DNA from: Nissolia schottii
Lineage: Eukaryota > Streptophyta > Magnoliopsida > Fabales > Fabaceae
Assembly: GCA_003254905.1 (NCBI GenBank)
Contig: QANU01055854.1
Coordinates: forward strand, 124,001-188,000
DNA: 64,000 nucleotides
Direction of reading: 5' to 3'
The notes under the pieces were generated by a model. It was not told where the DNA came from and did not search any database. It was given only the letters and a program-made list of their open reading frames with translations. Positions 34,830-47,500 of the stretch are shown one piece after another (the first letter of the stretch is position 1; each line of letters opens with the position of its first letter). Position numbers and translations under genes: made by a program.

Positions 34830-36186
34830 TAGGGGATGTATCCATTTGAAAGGTGCATGGAAGTGTTCAAAAGAACAGTAAAATACAAGGCTCGAGTTGA
34901 GGGGTCAATTTGTGAGACATTCTTAACCAAGGAAACTTCTTACTTTTGTTTGTATTATGTTGGTGCAAATGTCAATTGCAATAGAATTATAGTGGGACGA
35001 AACAATGATGGTGGTGCAATGCCTAATCAGTTGACATTTTTAATATTCACTCAATCTGGACATGCGACTAGAAGAACAAAGGATTATTGGTTGAATGCAC
35101 AAAAAGGGGTGGTAGCTCACTTGGTTGTTCTGCTCAATTGTGAAGAAGCACTTCCCCATTACCAGTAAGTTCAATCGATCCTTGTAAGATTCTTTAATTT
35201 ATTAATACACAGTTTCTAAAAATGTTGATTATATTGACGCGTGTTTACAGGATGTTTCAAAAAGAATTTGGTGATCAACGCTCTGATCAAATGTTTCCTT
35301 CGTGGTTTGCAAATTATGTATGTGTTTAACTTTATACTATATATTTCAATCGAACGATTTACTTTATCATAATCAGATACATATAACTTAGTTTTAAAAT
35401 CTATATAGGTACAAAATCATTGTAGCAGCGACCATAACTTGATGAGTTTGACATGGGGACCTATGAATAAAGCAATTAGTTGGCCCATTTATTTTATTAA
35501 CAAATACAAGTTTCACACATCTGAATCGGCAACTGGACAAATGACAAACACTAGTGGGGTTTGAGTTAAAGATGAATATTCTAATATTGCTGAAAAAATC
35601 AATGATTGGTATGGAGTGCTTAAACAAATTCTTGAATTAGAATATGCATATGATTTTTCATCTCATCATGTTATACTTTTCTATTGTGATTGGTATGATC
35701 CTTCTCCTCCAAACGGAACTCGAACTTAGCCCAACTACAAACACTGAGATTAATCCTACAATGCGGTATAGGGGGTATGATCTATTTATTGTTGCTGAAA
35801 GAGCAAAACAAGTTTATTACGCAAACTATCCAGGAGCTAGCCAATCAAGTTAGAAAGTTGTGATGAAAAACAAACCAAGTGGTCAAATTGAGTTTGATGA
35901 CACAAAATCTTCAGACAATGCATTTCATCAAGCATATCAACTATCAGAGCCAATCCCTACAACGATAATTATTGAGTCTACATTTCCTAACACATTAGGT
36001 AGCAATACATTTGATGATGAACTTGAAATAGTTAAACTTCTTAACCTACAACAACATGCAACTGATGAAGAAATTGATATAGACAGTGATAATGAAGAAG
36101 AAGAAGAAGAAGAAGAAGAAGAAGAAGAGTTCGATCATCAACTTAATTCTGAAAATGATGATGACAGTTTTTACCTTTTAAAATAG
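34830..36186 (+). pseudogene. CACTA (En/Spm) TNP2-type transposase, C-terminal part
   Basis: DUF4218-type block MYPFERCMEVFKRTVKYKAR, EGSICETFLTKET at 34836-35166. After an intron-like gap come MFQKEFGDQ, WFANYV, LTWGPMNKAISWP, YKFHTSESATGQ, and the DUF4216-type block DWYGVLKQILELEYAY, VILFYCDWYDPSPPNGTRT, INPTMRYRGYDLFIVAERAK, QVYYANYP. It ends in a poly-Glu tail (36099-36130) and a stop at 36184-36186. Stops or shifts occur at 35563, about 35727 and 35851. The N-terminal transposase core is missing. These C-terminal domains accompany the TNP2/TNPD transposase of plant CACTA elements. Confidence 0.82.
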
Positions 36187-36193
36187 TATATGC

Positions 36194-37033
36194 AATTATT
36201 TGAGAATTTGTAATATAATTTCATTTTAATATTATTAATAATTTTCTTATTCAATTTTATTGCACAATTTTATTTTTAATATTAAATTATTTATAAGGAT
36301 AATTTATTATTTATGTATTATAATAAATAGATAAATATTGGGTTATATATTCTATTTAATTTTTTATTATATTTAATTAAAACATTAATTGAATTAAATA
36401 TACTTTTATTTAATTAAATTTTTATTTAAAATTTTTATTTTATATGGAATGTCATATTTTTGTATTAAATAAATATTAAATTATTTATTGTATTTAGTTA
36501 AAATATTATTTAATTAAATATTTATTTAATAAATAATTTATTGAACTAAATAATTATATTATTAAATATTTATTTAATAAATAATTTATTGAATTAAATA
36601 ATAATTTAAATAANAATTATTTGAGAATTTGTAATATAATTTCATTTGAATATTATTAATAATTTTCTTATTCAATTTTATTGCACAATTTTATTTTTAA
36701 TATTAAATTATTTATAAGGATAATTATTATTTATGTATTATAATAAATAGATAAATATTGGGTTATATATTCTATTTAATTTTTTATTATATTTAATTAA
36801 AACATTAATTGAATTAAATATACTTTTCTTTAATTAAATTTTTATTTAAAATTTTTATTTTATATGGAATGTCATATTTTTGTATTAAATAAATATTAAA
36901 TTATTTATTGTATTTAGTTAAAATATTATTTAATTAAATATTTATTTAATAAATAATTTATTGAACTAAATAATTATATTATTAAATATTTATTTAATAA
37001 ATAATTTATTGAATTAAATAATAATTTAAATAA
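36194..37033. repeat. 420-bp direct duplication separated by an N
   Basis: 36194-36613 and 36615-37033 are the same AT-rich sequence with about three differences (TTTTAAT/TTTGAAT near the start, one T fewer in a run, CTTTTATTT/CTTTTCTTT). The only base between them is the N at 36614. Either a recent tandem duplication or, more likely, the two overlapping sides of a contig join. Non-coding. Confidence 0.9.
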
Positions 37034-37521
37034 TTTTTTTAATTATTTATCTTTATCGTCAGAAATAACCGAAAATAATACACTAACAATAATAGTTTCA
37101 AAATATTAATAAAATATTCATAATTATCGCCAACTATATTCAAAGGTAAATGCAATAAAATATTAATATACTATGGCAGATTTTAGTCGACGATAAATCG
37201 TAAAATATTTGTGAATAAAATATCACTAAATTTCTGTTAGTTAATTCCGACGATAAACAGAATAAAATATTAATATTAGTATCATCAATTTTAGTCGACG
37301 ATAACCAGTTCTGTATGAAGCGTTATTGGACTGCCATTTGTGTTGAGTTACACCAACGGTAGTTACCGTCGAATTGTGATATCTGACGGTAAGTTACCAT
37401 CGAGGTTTATGTTATTTGTCGCGTTTCTAATGGTAAAATCAACGGAAAGCCAAAATTTTGACGGTAATCAGAAAAAATTCTGACGATAAATCTGACAATA
37501 ACTAACATTTTTCTTGTAGCG
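37034..37521. mobile_element. 3' end of the CACTA element
   Basis: Dense (T)GACGGTAA / GACGATAA motifs lead to ...AACATTTTTCTTGTAGCG at 37504-37521. Inverted, this is CGCTACAAGAAAAATGTT, one base from the classic CACTACAAGAAAAATG terminus of plant CACTA transposons. The matching left terminus was not found between 32.9 and 34.8 kb, so the element is truncated. Confidence 0.65.
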
Positions 37522-38503
37522 TCCGTTTAAAAATTGACTCGAGTTCTAGAAAATTATAAAGCTTATTTAGTTAAATGAGGCAAGCATAGGCTAGTCGCAA
37601 AGCCTCTTTGGCATGGTAGGTTGATTTGTTTAAGCTAATATATAATTATTATTCAAAAATTAATAAATTAAGATTTGAGCATAAGTTATGTCACTTCTTA
37701 CAAGTCTACTACTAAGCTCACATGAATTGTTATGTCAGTTTATGCAAATATAATTAATTTATTTTTATTACATAGATTTATTTATTCAAAATAAATAAAC
37801 AAAAAGATGTCAGTTTATAAGACTTCAAGTTAGACTAGGCTAAAAAAAAATGCTTGTGACTTAAGCAAAAAATTTATAACATAGGCCTAACATATTTATT
37901 TATTGCATGGCCTAACCTGGTTCCATCTTAACCAACAAAGCACAGTTGGTGTAAATGACTAAATTCGTTAAATATTTAGCAATGTATATAAAACTTTATT
38001 AAAAGAAAAATAAATAGTTATTAGTCTCAGGCAACTTGCAATAAAAAAAATCCGGAAGTATTGATTTGGTCGCGTGTCTGTTCAAGTAGTCAAAGTCTGA
38101 CCCCCGTTAAATCAACGTCGTCTGCGTTAGAGTACCCCCNACGTGTGTATATAGGGTGCAGTTCTTTGAACGTTTCAAAATGCAGATAGTCACTCTCCAT
38201 TTTGATATATTAATATAAATAGATGACTTGCTGTCTCGTGATTTTAAAAATCATACATTTTTTAATAGATATGATTAGAGGACTCTAATATTATAGATAA
38301 AAATTCAATTCATAATAATATTTTTAAAATCGCCTCAAAGTTGACCACGCCGCCTCCTCTATAGCTATGCCGTGAACATCTCCTTCTTTGCTCAATTAAG
38401 TCACATACACAGGCACATTTCCGTCGCACCTATTTGTTTTCTCTTGATGGTTCTGGTGCTTTAGCAATAACAAGAAGAAGAAGAAGACGAGTACCTTTTC
38501 AGC
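37522..38503 (+). promoter_or_regulatory. Upstream region of the kinase gene
   Basis: AT-rich, no coding frame. It contains a TATATAG word at about 38149 within a short GC-richer stretch and the N at 38140. The last 100 bp before the ATG include a GAAGAAGAAGAAGA leader, common in plant 5' untranslated regions. The transcription start is not determinable. Confidence 0.3.
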
Positions 38504-41500
38504 ATGGGAAATTCGTGTCGAAAACCGGTTGCTCATGTCTCTTCCTCTAATTTTGCTGGTAAGTACCTTTCTCTTCGCTTCAAATTCAATCATTATCTAT
38601 ATGTCTTCTTCTTTGGTATCTATGGATTGGTGGAACTACAATTTACAAATGTTACCTCTTTCAACTCGTTCTTATTCTATTTTCCACCAGCTCTATCATG
38701 TGCTGAATGCTTTGACTTTTTCCTCGTCGGTTTCTGAATGTCGTAATCGTTGTTTGAGTGATGCAATTGTGAAAGACTATAGCTATAGGCTGCTCTGTTC
38801 TGTTCTTGAATTGGACACCCATTTCACATCTATTCATCTGTTGTTCTCTAATCATTTGCCGGAAAATTGAACATTCTGAGCGTCCAACAGTTTTGCATTT
38901 TCTTTTCTTGGAAGGAAGGAATTGATTAAAATTGAAGATTCTGAAGCTGCTTTCCGATTCAGCTTGTACTCTGCTCTCTATCCATCTGCCCAATATTCAG
39001 TACAGATCTTAATCTAAGATATTTGCGGACTTTAGAATTAGAAAATTCCTGACATGGCCGACTCTTGGCATAGAATTTTTCATGCGTTTGACTAGCTAGC
39101 TGAATTATCTTAAACAGAAAGGAATCTCGCTGCATGAAATTAGATGTTAGGGGTTCATCTTTTGTGGCACCATATCTGGAAAAGTTAAATGTGATAGAGA
39201 TGTGTGCAAGATTGTGTGTAGAAAGTGAATCTCACGGCTGCTTTTTGACTTGCCTCTCCTTTACTCCCAGGAAGTAAGAGGCCTCTAAGCAAGACAAGTC
39301 AGAATTCAAATTCTTCCGTACAAAAAGCTGCGCCAAAAACGTCCGAATCAAATGCTGACAAATCCATCTCCAATAAACTCAAGTCCTTCAGCTTCAATGA
39401 TTTAAAGGAGGCCACAAAGAACTTTCGGCGAGAGAATTTAATTGGAGAGGGTGGGTTTGGGCGTGTCTTCAAGGGATGGATTGACGAAAACACGTATGCA
39501 CCCACAAGGCCAGGGAGTGGGATTGTAGTTGCCGTTAAGAATCTCAAGCCTGAAAGCTTTCAAGGCCACAAGGAATGGCTTGTATGTGAAATAAGAACCT
39601 TAAAACTATATGTTCAATTTTTATTGACTGATTAGTCTTGCTAGGTATTGACTGATTTTCGTCCTTTTTGTTGGCAGGCAGAAGTCAACTATCTAGGGCA
39701 GCTCCATCATGAAAATCTGGTGAAACTTATTGGTTATTGCTTGGATGGTAAAAACAGGCTTCTAGTTTATGAGCATATGCAAAAAGGAAGCTTGGAGAAT
39801 CATTTATTCAGAAGTAAGTACGTTTCACTCTACTCAGAATCATTTATGGCCCACTTTACTTCCCCATTGCTTCCAGAATATGTTTCAGTAAATTTTATAC
39901 ACCAAGGCAGAGAATATCAATGTGGAATGCGAATGTATTACATGGCCGTTGGTACACATTTTAAGGATAACTGCAATTTGATGTGTTTGATCCTTTCCCG
40001 AATATGATTATTGTGATTATTTAGCTTTGTTTCCTGATATATAAACTTTAATTTTTGGGATTATCTTTACAAGACCGAGGCGGGGAAAAGGGTTGTTTGA
40101 TCCTGGGATGTGGCTATAGTAGCTATCTAATTTTACTATTATTATGTCTAGCGCATAAAAGACAGAGCATAATAATTAATTGTGGCCTGATATGCGTTGT
40201 TATGAAAGCAAAAATGCTACAGGTACACCCAATTTTACACACTCATACATACACCATTAATAATGCACAAACTTTATTCTCATGAGTGCACAAACATTAT
40301 AAACTTATAGATGATGTTCTCAATTATACTTAATTAAGTGCACAAACATTACAGACATTAAAACACAAACTTTATATATATAAGTATATGGTGTGTGTAT
40401 GGTGTATATTTTTTAGTGTACGTGTAACAGAACTCTTATGAAAGGGATGCATTGTAGGCAGTAGATATCTACGACAAATCTTAAGAACAATGGTTTTAAA
40501 GTGTGGTGGTAGCTCGGATTTGGTTAGTTGTTCAGTATAAAAATGATCAAAATACGTGCAGAGAGGCTTCTTGACTCTTCTTTCTGGAAAACATGCATGA
40601 AATATTATTTCCAGAATTAGTTTTTTTTTTCCGTATTGAAGCCATGTTCATGAGGCGATCTAAAAATTGATCCAGCGGATGATAAAAAGGTCTTTTTTCT
40701 TTTCTTTTTTTTTTTTTCATTTTTCGTTTCTACTGTATTTCCTAATTCTCTCTTCAACTGTCTTTACTTGTCTAAGTAAAGCACAATGTTCTTCTTATTT
40801 TGAATGAAGCAATAAATCTAGTAATCTACTTAGACAAGAGTACAACATATTGATTTTGAACAATTGAAACAAGTCATAACTTCCATTTATTCTTATAACA
40901 ACTTAAATTTTGTCTTCTATATCTGCAGAAGGTGTTCAACCTATAGCCTGGGTTACCCGGATCAATATTGCAATTGGCGTAGCACGAGGATTAGCATTCT
41001 TACATTCACTGGATGCAAATGTTATCTTTCGCGATTTAAAGGCTTCCAATATCCTGCTTGATTCAGTATGTAACATCAATATTTCGTTTGTGGATAGTTA
41101 AAGACTACATATTCTGATTTATTTGTAAGTTTTCACTCTGATAGATGGGCTAATATTATGCAGGATTTCAATGCAAAGCTTTCAGACTTTGGCTTGGCAA
41201 GAGATGGTCCCACCGGAGATAACACTCATGTTTCAACCAGAGTAATTGGAACTCAAGGTTATGCTGCACCTGAGTATGTTGCAACAGGTACAGTTGCTTT
41301 GTCTTGAATCAAAGTACAATAGGAATAGCTGGGGACACTGGCCGCAGATCTTCTCACTTAACATTCCACAGTATGCCAGGAATTTATTGTTTTTGGCTGT
41401 GAAGTGCTGAGAATCCAATATTAAGCCCAGTTGATACCAGTTCATTGTTCAATTTATAAGAGAATCTAATCAAAGCAGGCAATACTACTACTACTACTAC

Positions 41501-41957
41501 TACCACTACTACACTACTACCACTACTGCTACTACTATATTATTATGATTTATTTATCATAAATTTAATGAGCCTGTCTATTCCTCATTCTAAATTGGCC
41601 TTTGATTAAACAGGTCATTTGACTCCAAGAAGTGATGTGTACAGCTTTGGCGTTGTATTGTTAGAGTTACTAACAGGGAGGCGTGCAGTGGAAGATGATA
41701 GACCTGGATTTTCAGAAGAAACTCTGGTGGATTGGGCAAAGCCTTTCCTGAGTGATAGCAGAAGAGTATTGAGGATCATGGATACCAGGTTGGGTGGTCA
41801 ATACTCCAAGAAAGGCGCACAAGCAACAGCTGCACTTGCATTGCAATGCCTACACTCAGATCCCAAATTTAGACCACCTATGGTAGACGTTCTTGCAGCA
41901 TTGGAAGGACTCGGTTCCTCAAATTCAATCCCAAGGACACCAAAATCTGGAACTTAG
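38504..41957 (+). CDS. Receptor-like cytoplasmic kinase, subfamily VII (PBL2/PBL3-like)
   Basis: Six exons: 38504-38558, 39271-39581, 39678-39813, 40929-41065, 41164-41287 and 41614-41957, with consistent phases. They give 1107 bp and 368 residues. The N-terminus MGNSCRK fits N-myristoylation and nearby palmitoylation, so it is probably plasma-membrane-attached. Kinase domain: P-loop GEGGFG (77-82), VAVK with catalytic Lys 108, the RLCK-VII insert [26 protein letters not shown] catalytic loop (RD type, Phe where most relatives have Tyr), [27 protein letters not shown] activation segment, [20 protein letters not shown]. The tail after the kinase is short (ends [12 protein letters not shown]) compared with PBL3/APK2-type proteins. 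Such kinases relay signals from surface receptors in immunity and growth. Intron 5 holds a (CTA)n microsatellite. Intact; the exact orthologue is uncertain. Confidence 0.94.
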
Positions 41958-44579
41958 ACTCATGCACCCAACCATTTTGGTCATTTCACAAAAGTAAAAT
42001 ACGGAAATACAAACTACGAATGAGCTGCTTGTATTGTTCTTTTTTCCTCATTTTTTGATTATGTATTTCAGCCCAATGCTTGCGTTGCCAGAGAAGGAAC
42101 AATAGAATACTGCTGTACCTTTGTTCTTCCAGTTCTATGTCTATATGCAGAATTGCGCCTTCTTGTGTGGGTTCTTTCTCTGTTTTACGTTGTGGCAGCA
42201 TCTGGATTCTTGTTTGATTGTTTGTAGTTTATTAAGATGGGTTTATGTGACGTATACAACCTTAAAAGTTAACGTTGACGTGTCCTAGTCAACAAGCACT
42301 GTGCCGCTGGGAATCTCTTCAGCTTTGGCTTCAACATCAATGTCATTCTCAACCATAGACTCCATATTGTTGGAGCTCCACATTCTCCCTGCCAAGGCTC
42401 TGCTGCGACCTCCACGTAGACCACCACCTGATCTCCACCCACCACCATGAATTGAATTGGGATTTTATTTTCACGTTCTAAACCCACACATTTTCTCTCT
42501 CTACAACCTCTCAAACAAATCCTCAGCTTGCTTTCACTCCAACAAGATAGGAACTAGTACTGTTGTTGTTTCTCACTGAGCCTTTCTCATTTTCATTTTT
42601 CCTTGATGCATTTCAAAGTTTGGATCTTTATGATTTTAAAGTCGCAACGCTCATATGCGGTCGTTGTTCATGAAGGAGAAAGGGACACAAACCTTGTGTT
42701 ATGGCATTTTCTAATTACCCTAACAAAGAATTATTAAATTTTTAAAATATGACACACATGTTAGGTGCCCACATGTTAATGAGTGTCTTTTTTTATGACT
42801 AATTAATAATACTGCAACAATTCCAACACCATATGATAGGTTTGAGTCAATTGTGACAATAAAAACAAATAGTCAAAAATCATTATAAGTGCTTCTACCA
42901 AAATACAAAAGACATGAAACAAATATCCAGAAAACTACACAAATATGCATTTAAAGTAAACATATGTCTGTAACAAGGCTTTTGGTAAATTTTTTACAAA
43001 TGTATGGGCGACAATACTGAAATTGGTAAATTATCATAAACAATGACGATTTTAGTACCATTTAAAAAAAACGACGGAACTAAAATTGTCACCCCTATGG
43101 TGATTTCAGCACCATTTAAAAAAAAAGTGACGGTACTGAAATCACCATCCCATGGCGATTCCAGCACAATTTAAAAAAAAAACAACGGTATTGAAATCGC
43201 CACCACTTATGACAATTTCAGTATCATTTCATAAAAAAAAGACAGGAGCTAAAATTACTGTAGGAGGTGGTGATTTTAATTTTTTCACCCATATGAATGT
43301 AAAATCTATTTTTGAGTCATGTTCTGAGAATGAGCATATATTAAATCCATGTGCATGTTAATACCCCACAAATATCACACAAATTTTTTGAAACCAAGAG
43401 GCTGAGATTTTTCAGCTTGTGGTTGACTGTCATTATGTTTGTGTCATGAGATAAATTGCTGACTCAGCTGGTGGGCCCGAGTTTGTTATGCCATCCACGA
43501 CTAGGAAGAGTATGCGAAAGAAGAAACCGAATTCTTGCTCAAGAATCTTTAGTGAGGTCACTAAAGGTGCTGCAGAGAGAATGAGAAGGTAATTCTGGTT
43601 AACGTGGTAAATTATCAATCCTTTTCTCTGAACATCCTTCTGCTCGTTTTCCCTAGTAAACCTTTTTGATACCTTCCTTTCTTCCCTTTCAAGATACGAT
43701 CCCTCGAGTGTGTTATATACTAAACAATGCTCTACTGTTTCATTAATTATTATTGCTCATTAATTCCTGTAATTGAACTCATAATTGGACTATACTTTCT
43801 TTCTTACACGACCGATTTATGGCAATACCATACCATTATAGAATTTACCACATTGCAATTTAATTTACATTTTGGACAAGACTTAAATCATTTTTTATAT
43901 TATTTTAATCAATTCTCAAATCAAACAATAACTCGTGGGTAGCCGTAGTTTCTTAAAATAAGTAATTTAAAATTAAAAAGAATACACCCTTCTCAAGAAA
44001 AAAAAATTCAGATGTCATTCTTGGATTTTAAAACCCAACGAAATGAATGTAAGATTTGATCCAAGTTTTGTTCTTCCATTTTTGCGAACACAACAGTTTA
44101 ATACACATCTATTGTCAGCAAGGAATTTCTTCCTTTGCAGAAAGGATCATTTAGGGCTCTGTAAAAGCTAAAATAAAGATACGCTTTTGGTGAAACTTTC
44201 TGCAAATACAATTCAGAGCACTGTTTGCATGATGGGGAGTCAGAAATAAGATGACTTTGGTATGAATGTTGTAGGGATATGAAATGTTTGTCAAAAACTG
44301 TACATCTTGTTGGAAGAACTCAATACCCTTTGTGCAAAGCAAGAGAAAGTGTCCCTGCATCATGACAAAATTGTCTCTGCATTACATTCCTCTTCTTCCC
44401 ATACCCCAATTAATCACCTGTCTTCAAAGGTTAAGAGCCTAGGCCACAGCACTCCACATTCCATTTCAGTTACGCTCAGGATATATGGTTAAGTCACCAG
44501 TGACACCTCCAATAATTTATGTATACTATAAAACATCAACTGAGGAAGGCAGTTTTCTGCTGCTTCTTTATTCAATCAA
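41958..44579. other. Intergenic between convergent kinase and MAG2L genes
   Basis: It contains the kinase 3' untranslated region (about 41958-42250), a tandem hairpin repeat at 43044-43260, and probably the MAG2L 3' untranslated region near 44400-44579. The GC-richer stretch 42280-42540 is open on the minus strand but resembles nothing I know. Confidence 0.45.
43044..43260. repeat. Four-unit tandem repeat of hairpin modules, period 54-56 bp
   Basis: Units start at about 43044, 43098, 43153 and 43209. Each has the form GA(T)TTCAG(C/T)ACCATTT, a poly-A run, then CGGTA(C/T)TGAAATC, so every unit is an imperfect inverted repeat with an oligo-A loop. Arms and spacer vary between units. It resembles subterminal arrays of CACTA-type elements, but no termini are nearby. 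Confidence 0.8.
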
Positions 44580-47500
44580 TCAAGAAGGCCAATTTCTGTA
44601 TCTAAGAACTTGTAGAACTTGATTGACTGATAGATGAGAAATTCCATAAAGGTGCAAAGATTTTGCTCCATTCTCATCATTGGACAGAAATACTTGCATT
44701 AGCTTTACCTCTTCTTTTTTCAGTTTCAAAAGCTTAAGAATCTCATTAATACAAGGGAAAAATGCTTGTGGGCGAGCACAGTATGGCTGAAAAATAAATA
44801 TCAATGCTTGCATATCATATTCAAATTGACTGATGCCCATCTCAGAGAATCGAAACTCACTTTTGACAAAGCTGCATGAAATGTAATGATCTAGCCCCTC
44901 GGCAATGCTTCTCCAGAAATCCAAGAAATCCTTTGTATTGAGATTTATCCTCACAATATGAAGCTGACTTTTTAAAGCATCTAAAGCTTCAACAAAATCC
45001 ATGGAGACTGCTAAATCAACACCCTCTCTTACGCCATCTAGATTTGGGTCATGTTGATCTTCCTCAAAATTGTCTTTGCTTCGAACATATTCACAAGAAA
45101 GCATTTCGAATTGCCGAAGAACAACAATAATAATCTCCATAAGCCAGTTGGTTTCCATTTCAGACAAGCTTCTTATTTCTTCACCATAGAAGCAGTCATT
45201 ATCCATATCACCTTTCATAGGCTTGCTAGAATCTTTTTCAGCAATATTCATCTCCAAAAAATCCACAGCATCGCTCCACTCTTGCAGTTTGATCCAAATA
45301 TATCTGGCAGCATTTATTAAACCACACACTTTGACTAGAGTAACATCATCGGAACTGTTAGGACATAAGTCAGTTGCCTTGAACTGCAAAAGTAACATTT
45401 TAAAGAAATACCAAAGGAATCTTCCTGCAGTAGATCTAACAAATTGCGCACGTGATAAAATGGATGGCATAGTTTGGCAGCGTTCAATCATTTCCCATAG
45501 AATTTTAAGGGATATTTGTGCAATTGGCAGAGCTTTGTGATCTTCTATAGTAGAGAGCAAACATTCTGGATCCATGTCAAGCATAGAATTGTATTTGGTA
45601 GAAATCATCCAAGCTTTCTCCTCTTTCAGGTCTGTATTAAGTTTCTTCCAGGCATTTTTGAATTCTATTGTTGCCCAGATCTTGAGCCAGTCATGCCTAT
45701 CACAAAATATTGACAGCACTGACAAGCCTCTTGAGAGCCCTTCAAACCTTTCAGACTCTGCTAAAAAACCAATATCTAGATTGACAAGAGATTGCATCTG
45801 TTTGTCAAAAGTAATGATGAAGTCTATGAGGTGAAGCCATGAAGATATGACATCATTTTTCAAATGCTTTACTTGGTATTTTTCAGCAAGCGAAGAGAAA
45901 ACCTTTTTCTCCAGAAAGCCAGAAAGCATCCGGACCATTGCAGAGACCCATGCCTCCTTTGCACTACAACTGATAAGCCTTGCTTTGTCAATAAGCGGCT
46001 GCAAGACATCATCTACTCCTGAAATAAAATCTCTGGTAACTTTATATACAAGAGCAAACATATATGCTGGCTGCTCTGTCCATTTGGTGAAATGGTATTC
46101 CATCCTTGATGCAATAGGAGCCACTAGTTCATCAATGCCCCACAGCTGTATATTCTGCTTGTCTCGTTTGTTAAGGTTAAGCAGTCTTTCTTCCCTTCTT
46201 GTTTGCAGATGCTGCAAAGAACAAAGAGCTATAAAACTTTGAGAGTAATTTCTTCTCTTATCTTCTTGCATTAGAACTAACGGATTAGGAAGGCCTGTAA
46301 TTTCTTTGCTTCCAGTTTTTGATGGTAGAAGTTTTGGCGGCCACCCAAAAGAGACAAGAAGAGCTCGATGATCGGCAAAAACTTGAGGTCGGAGAGCAGC
46401 CAAAATTTTATCTACTCTTATGTCAACAGACTTCACAAGACAATGCCACTGAGGATGGAATTTCACAACAGTCATCAATACTTCTTCAATATCATTCATG
46501 GCTCCAATGGCCTGAAGCAATTTGTCATGCTTTCTTGCATTATCCTGCAACACCAAAGTTCATTCATGTATAAGAATCCATGACAAGTAACTAACTTAAA
46601 ATTCCCATGTGCATTTACCAACTAGCTAAAAGTCAGGAAAATATTTACTCCAGAGATTGACGAAATCGAGCGCTTTGCTGAAAACATATTCCCTGTGTGG
46701 CAAGCCATGACAAAGAGTGAAGCATCTTCAAGATCTCCAACCAGAGCTTCCAACTGTACAGCAGTCTCTGAGACAATACGTAAGGTAAACTTTACAGCAA
46801 GCTAGGTGAAGAAAAACAAAAGATTAGAGGCATCAATTAGAACCTAACGGATCCTATTTTTGACACAGAGTAGGCTACAATTACCAAGCATGGCCTAATA
46901 CAGGAGAAGATACAACTATGCAATCAACCAAGCAAGATATTCGCATTTATACATGCGTTTGCCTTGACCAGTACCCAGTCAGCTTATTTTGCTGACACAT
47001 CAAACAAATCTATTGAAAGATCAACACTAATTCTAGAAGACTCTAGACCATTAGAGAAAAATTGGCAGCACCATTTAGAAGCATCTTGAAACAAACACAA
47101 TAATTCTAGGCTTGATGTTTTAGTATAAAACAGAGAAGAAAAATCTACAATTAATATGTTAGAAGAATGCTCTAGGACATTCTGTAAGTCGGTTAAATCA
47201 CCAACCTTAGAACCTATAAATAGGACTTGTAGTCCTTACTGGTATGTGTGTGAAGAAACACCAAGTAGAGAGTGTAAGTGCTTATAGCACAAGTGAGATC
47301 AAGTGCCCAATGAGTAGTGCACCATGAGTGCTTGAGTGCAAGGCTTACTCAAAGAGAGTGAATTAGTGTGCTCAAGTGTGAGTGTAGTGTGAGTACAAGT
47401 GAGATAAAAATAAGAGTGTTGTGTTCCAATAAATTGTAGTCTTGAGTGTTAGGAAATCAAAGCAAATATTTTTATTTAGAAGTATGTGCCTCCTTGCTCA

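Noticed and set aside
45051-46583. Plus-strand frames opposite MAG2L
   Set aside because: Shadows of the 655-codon last exon of MAG2L.
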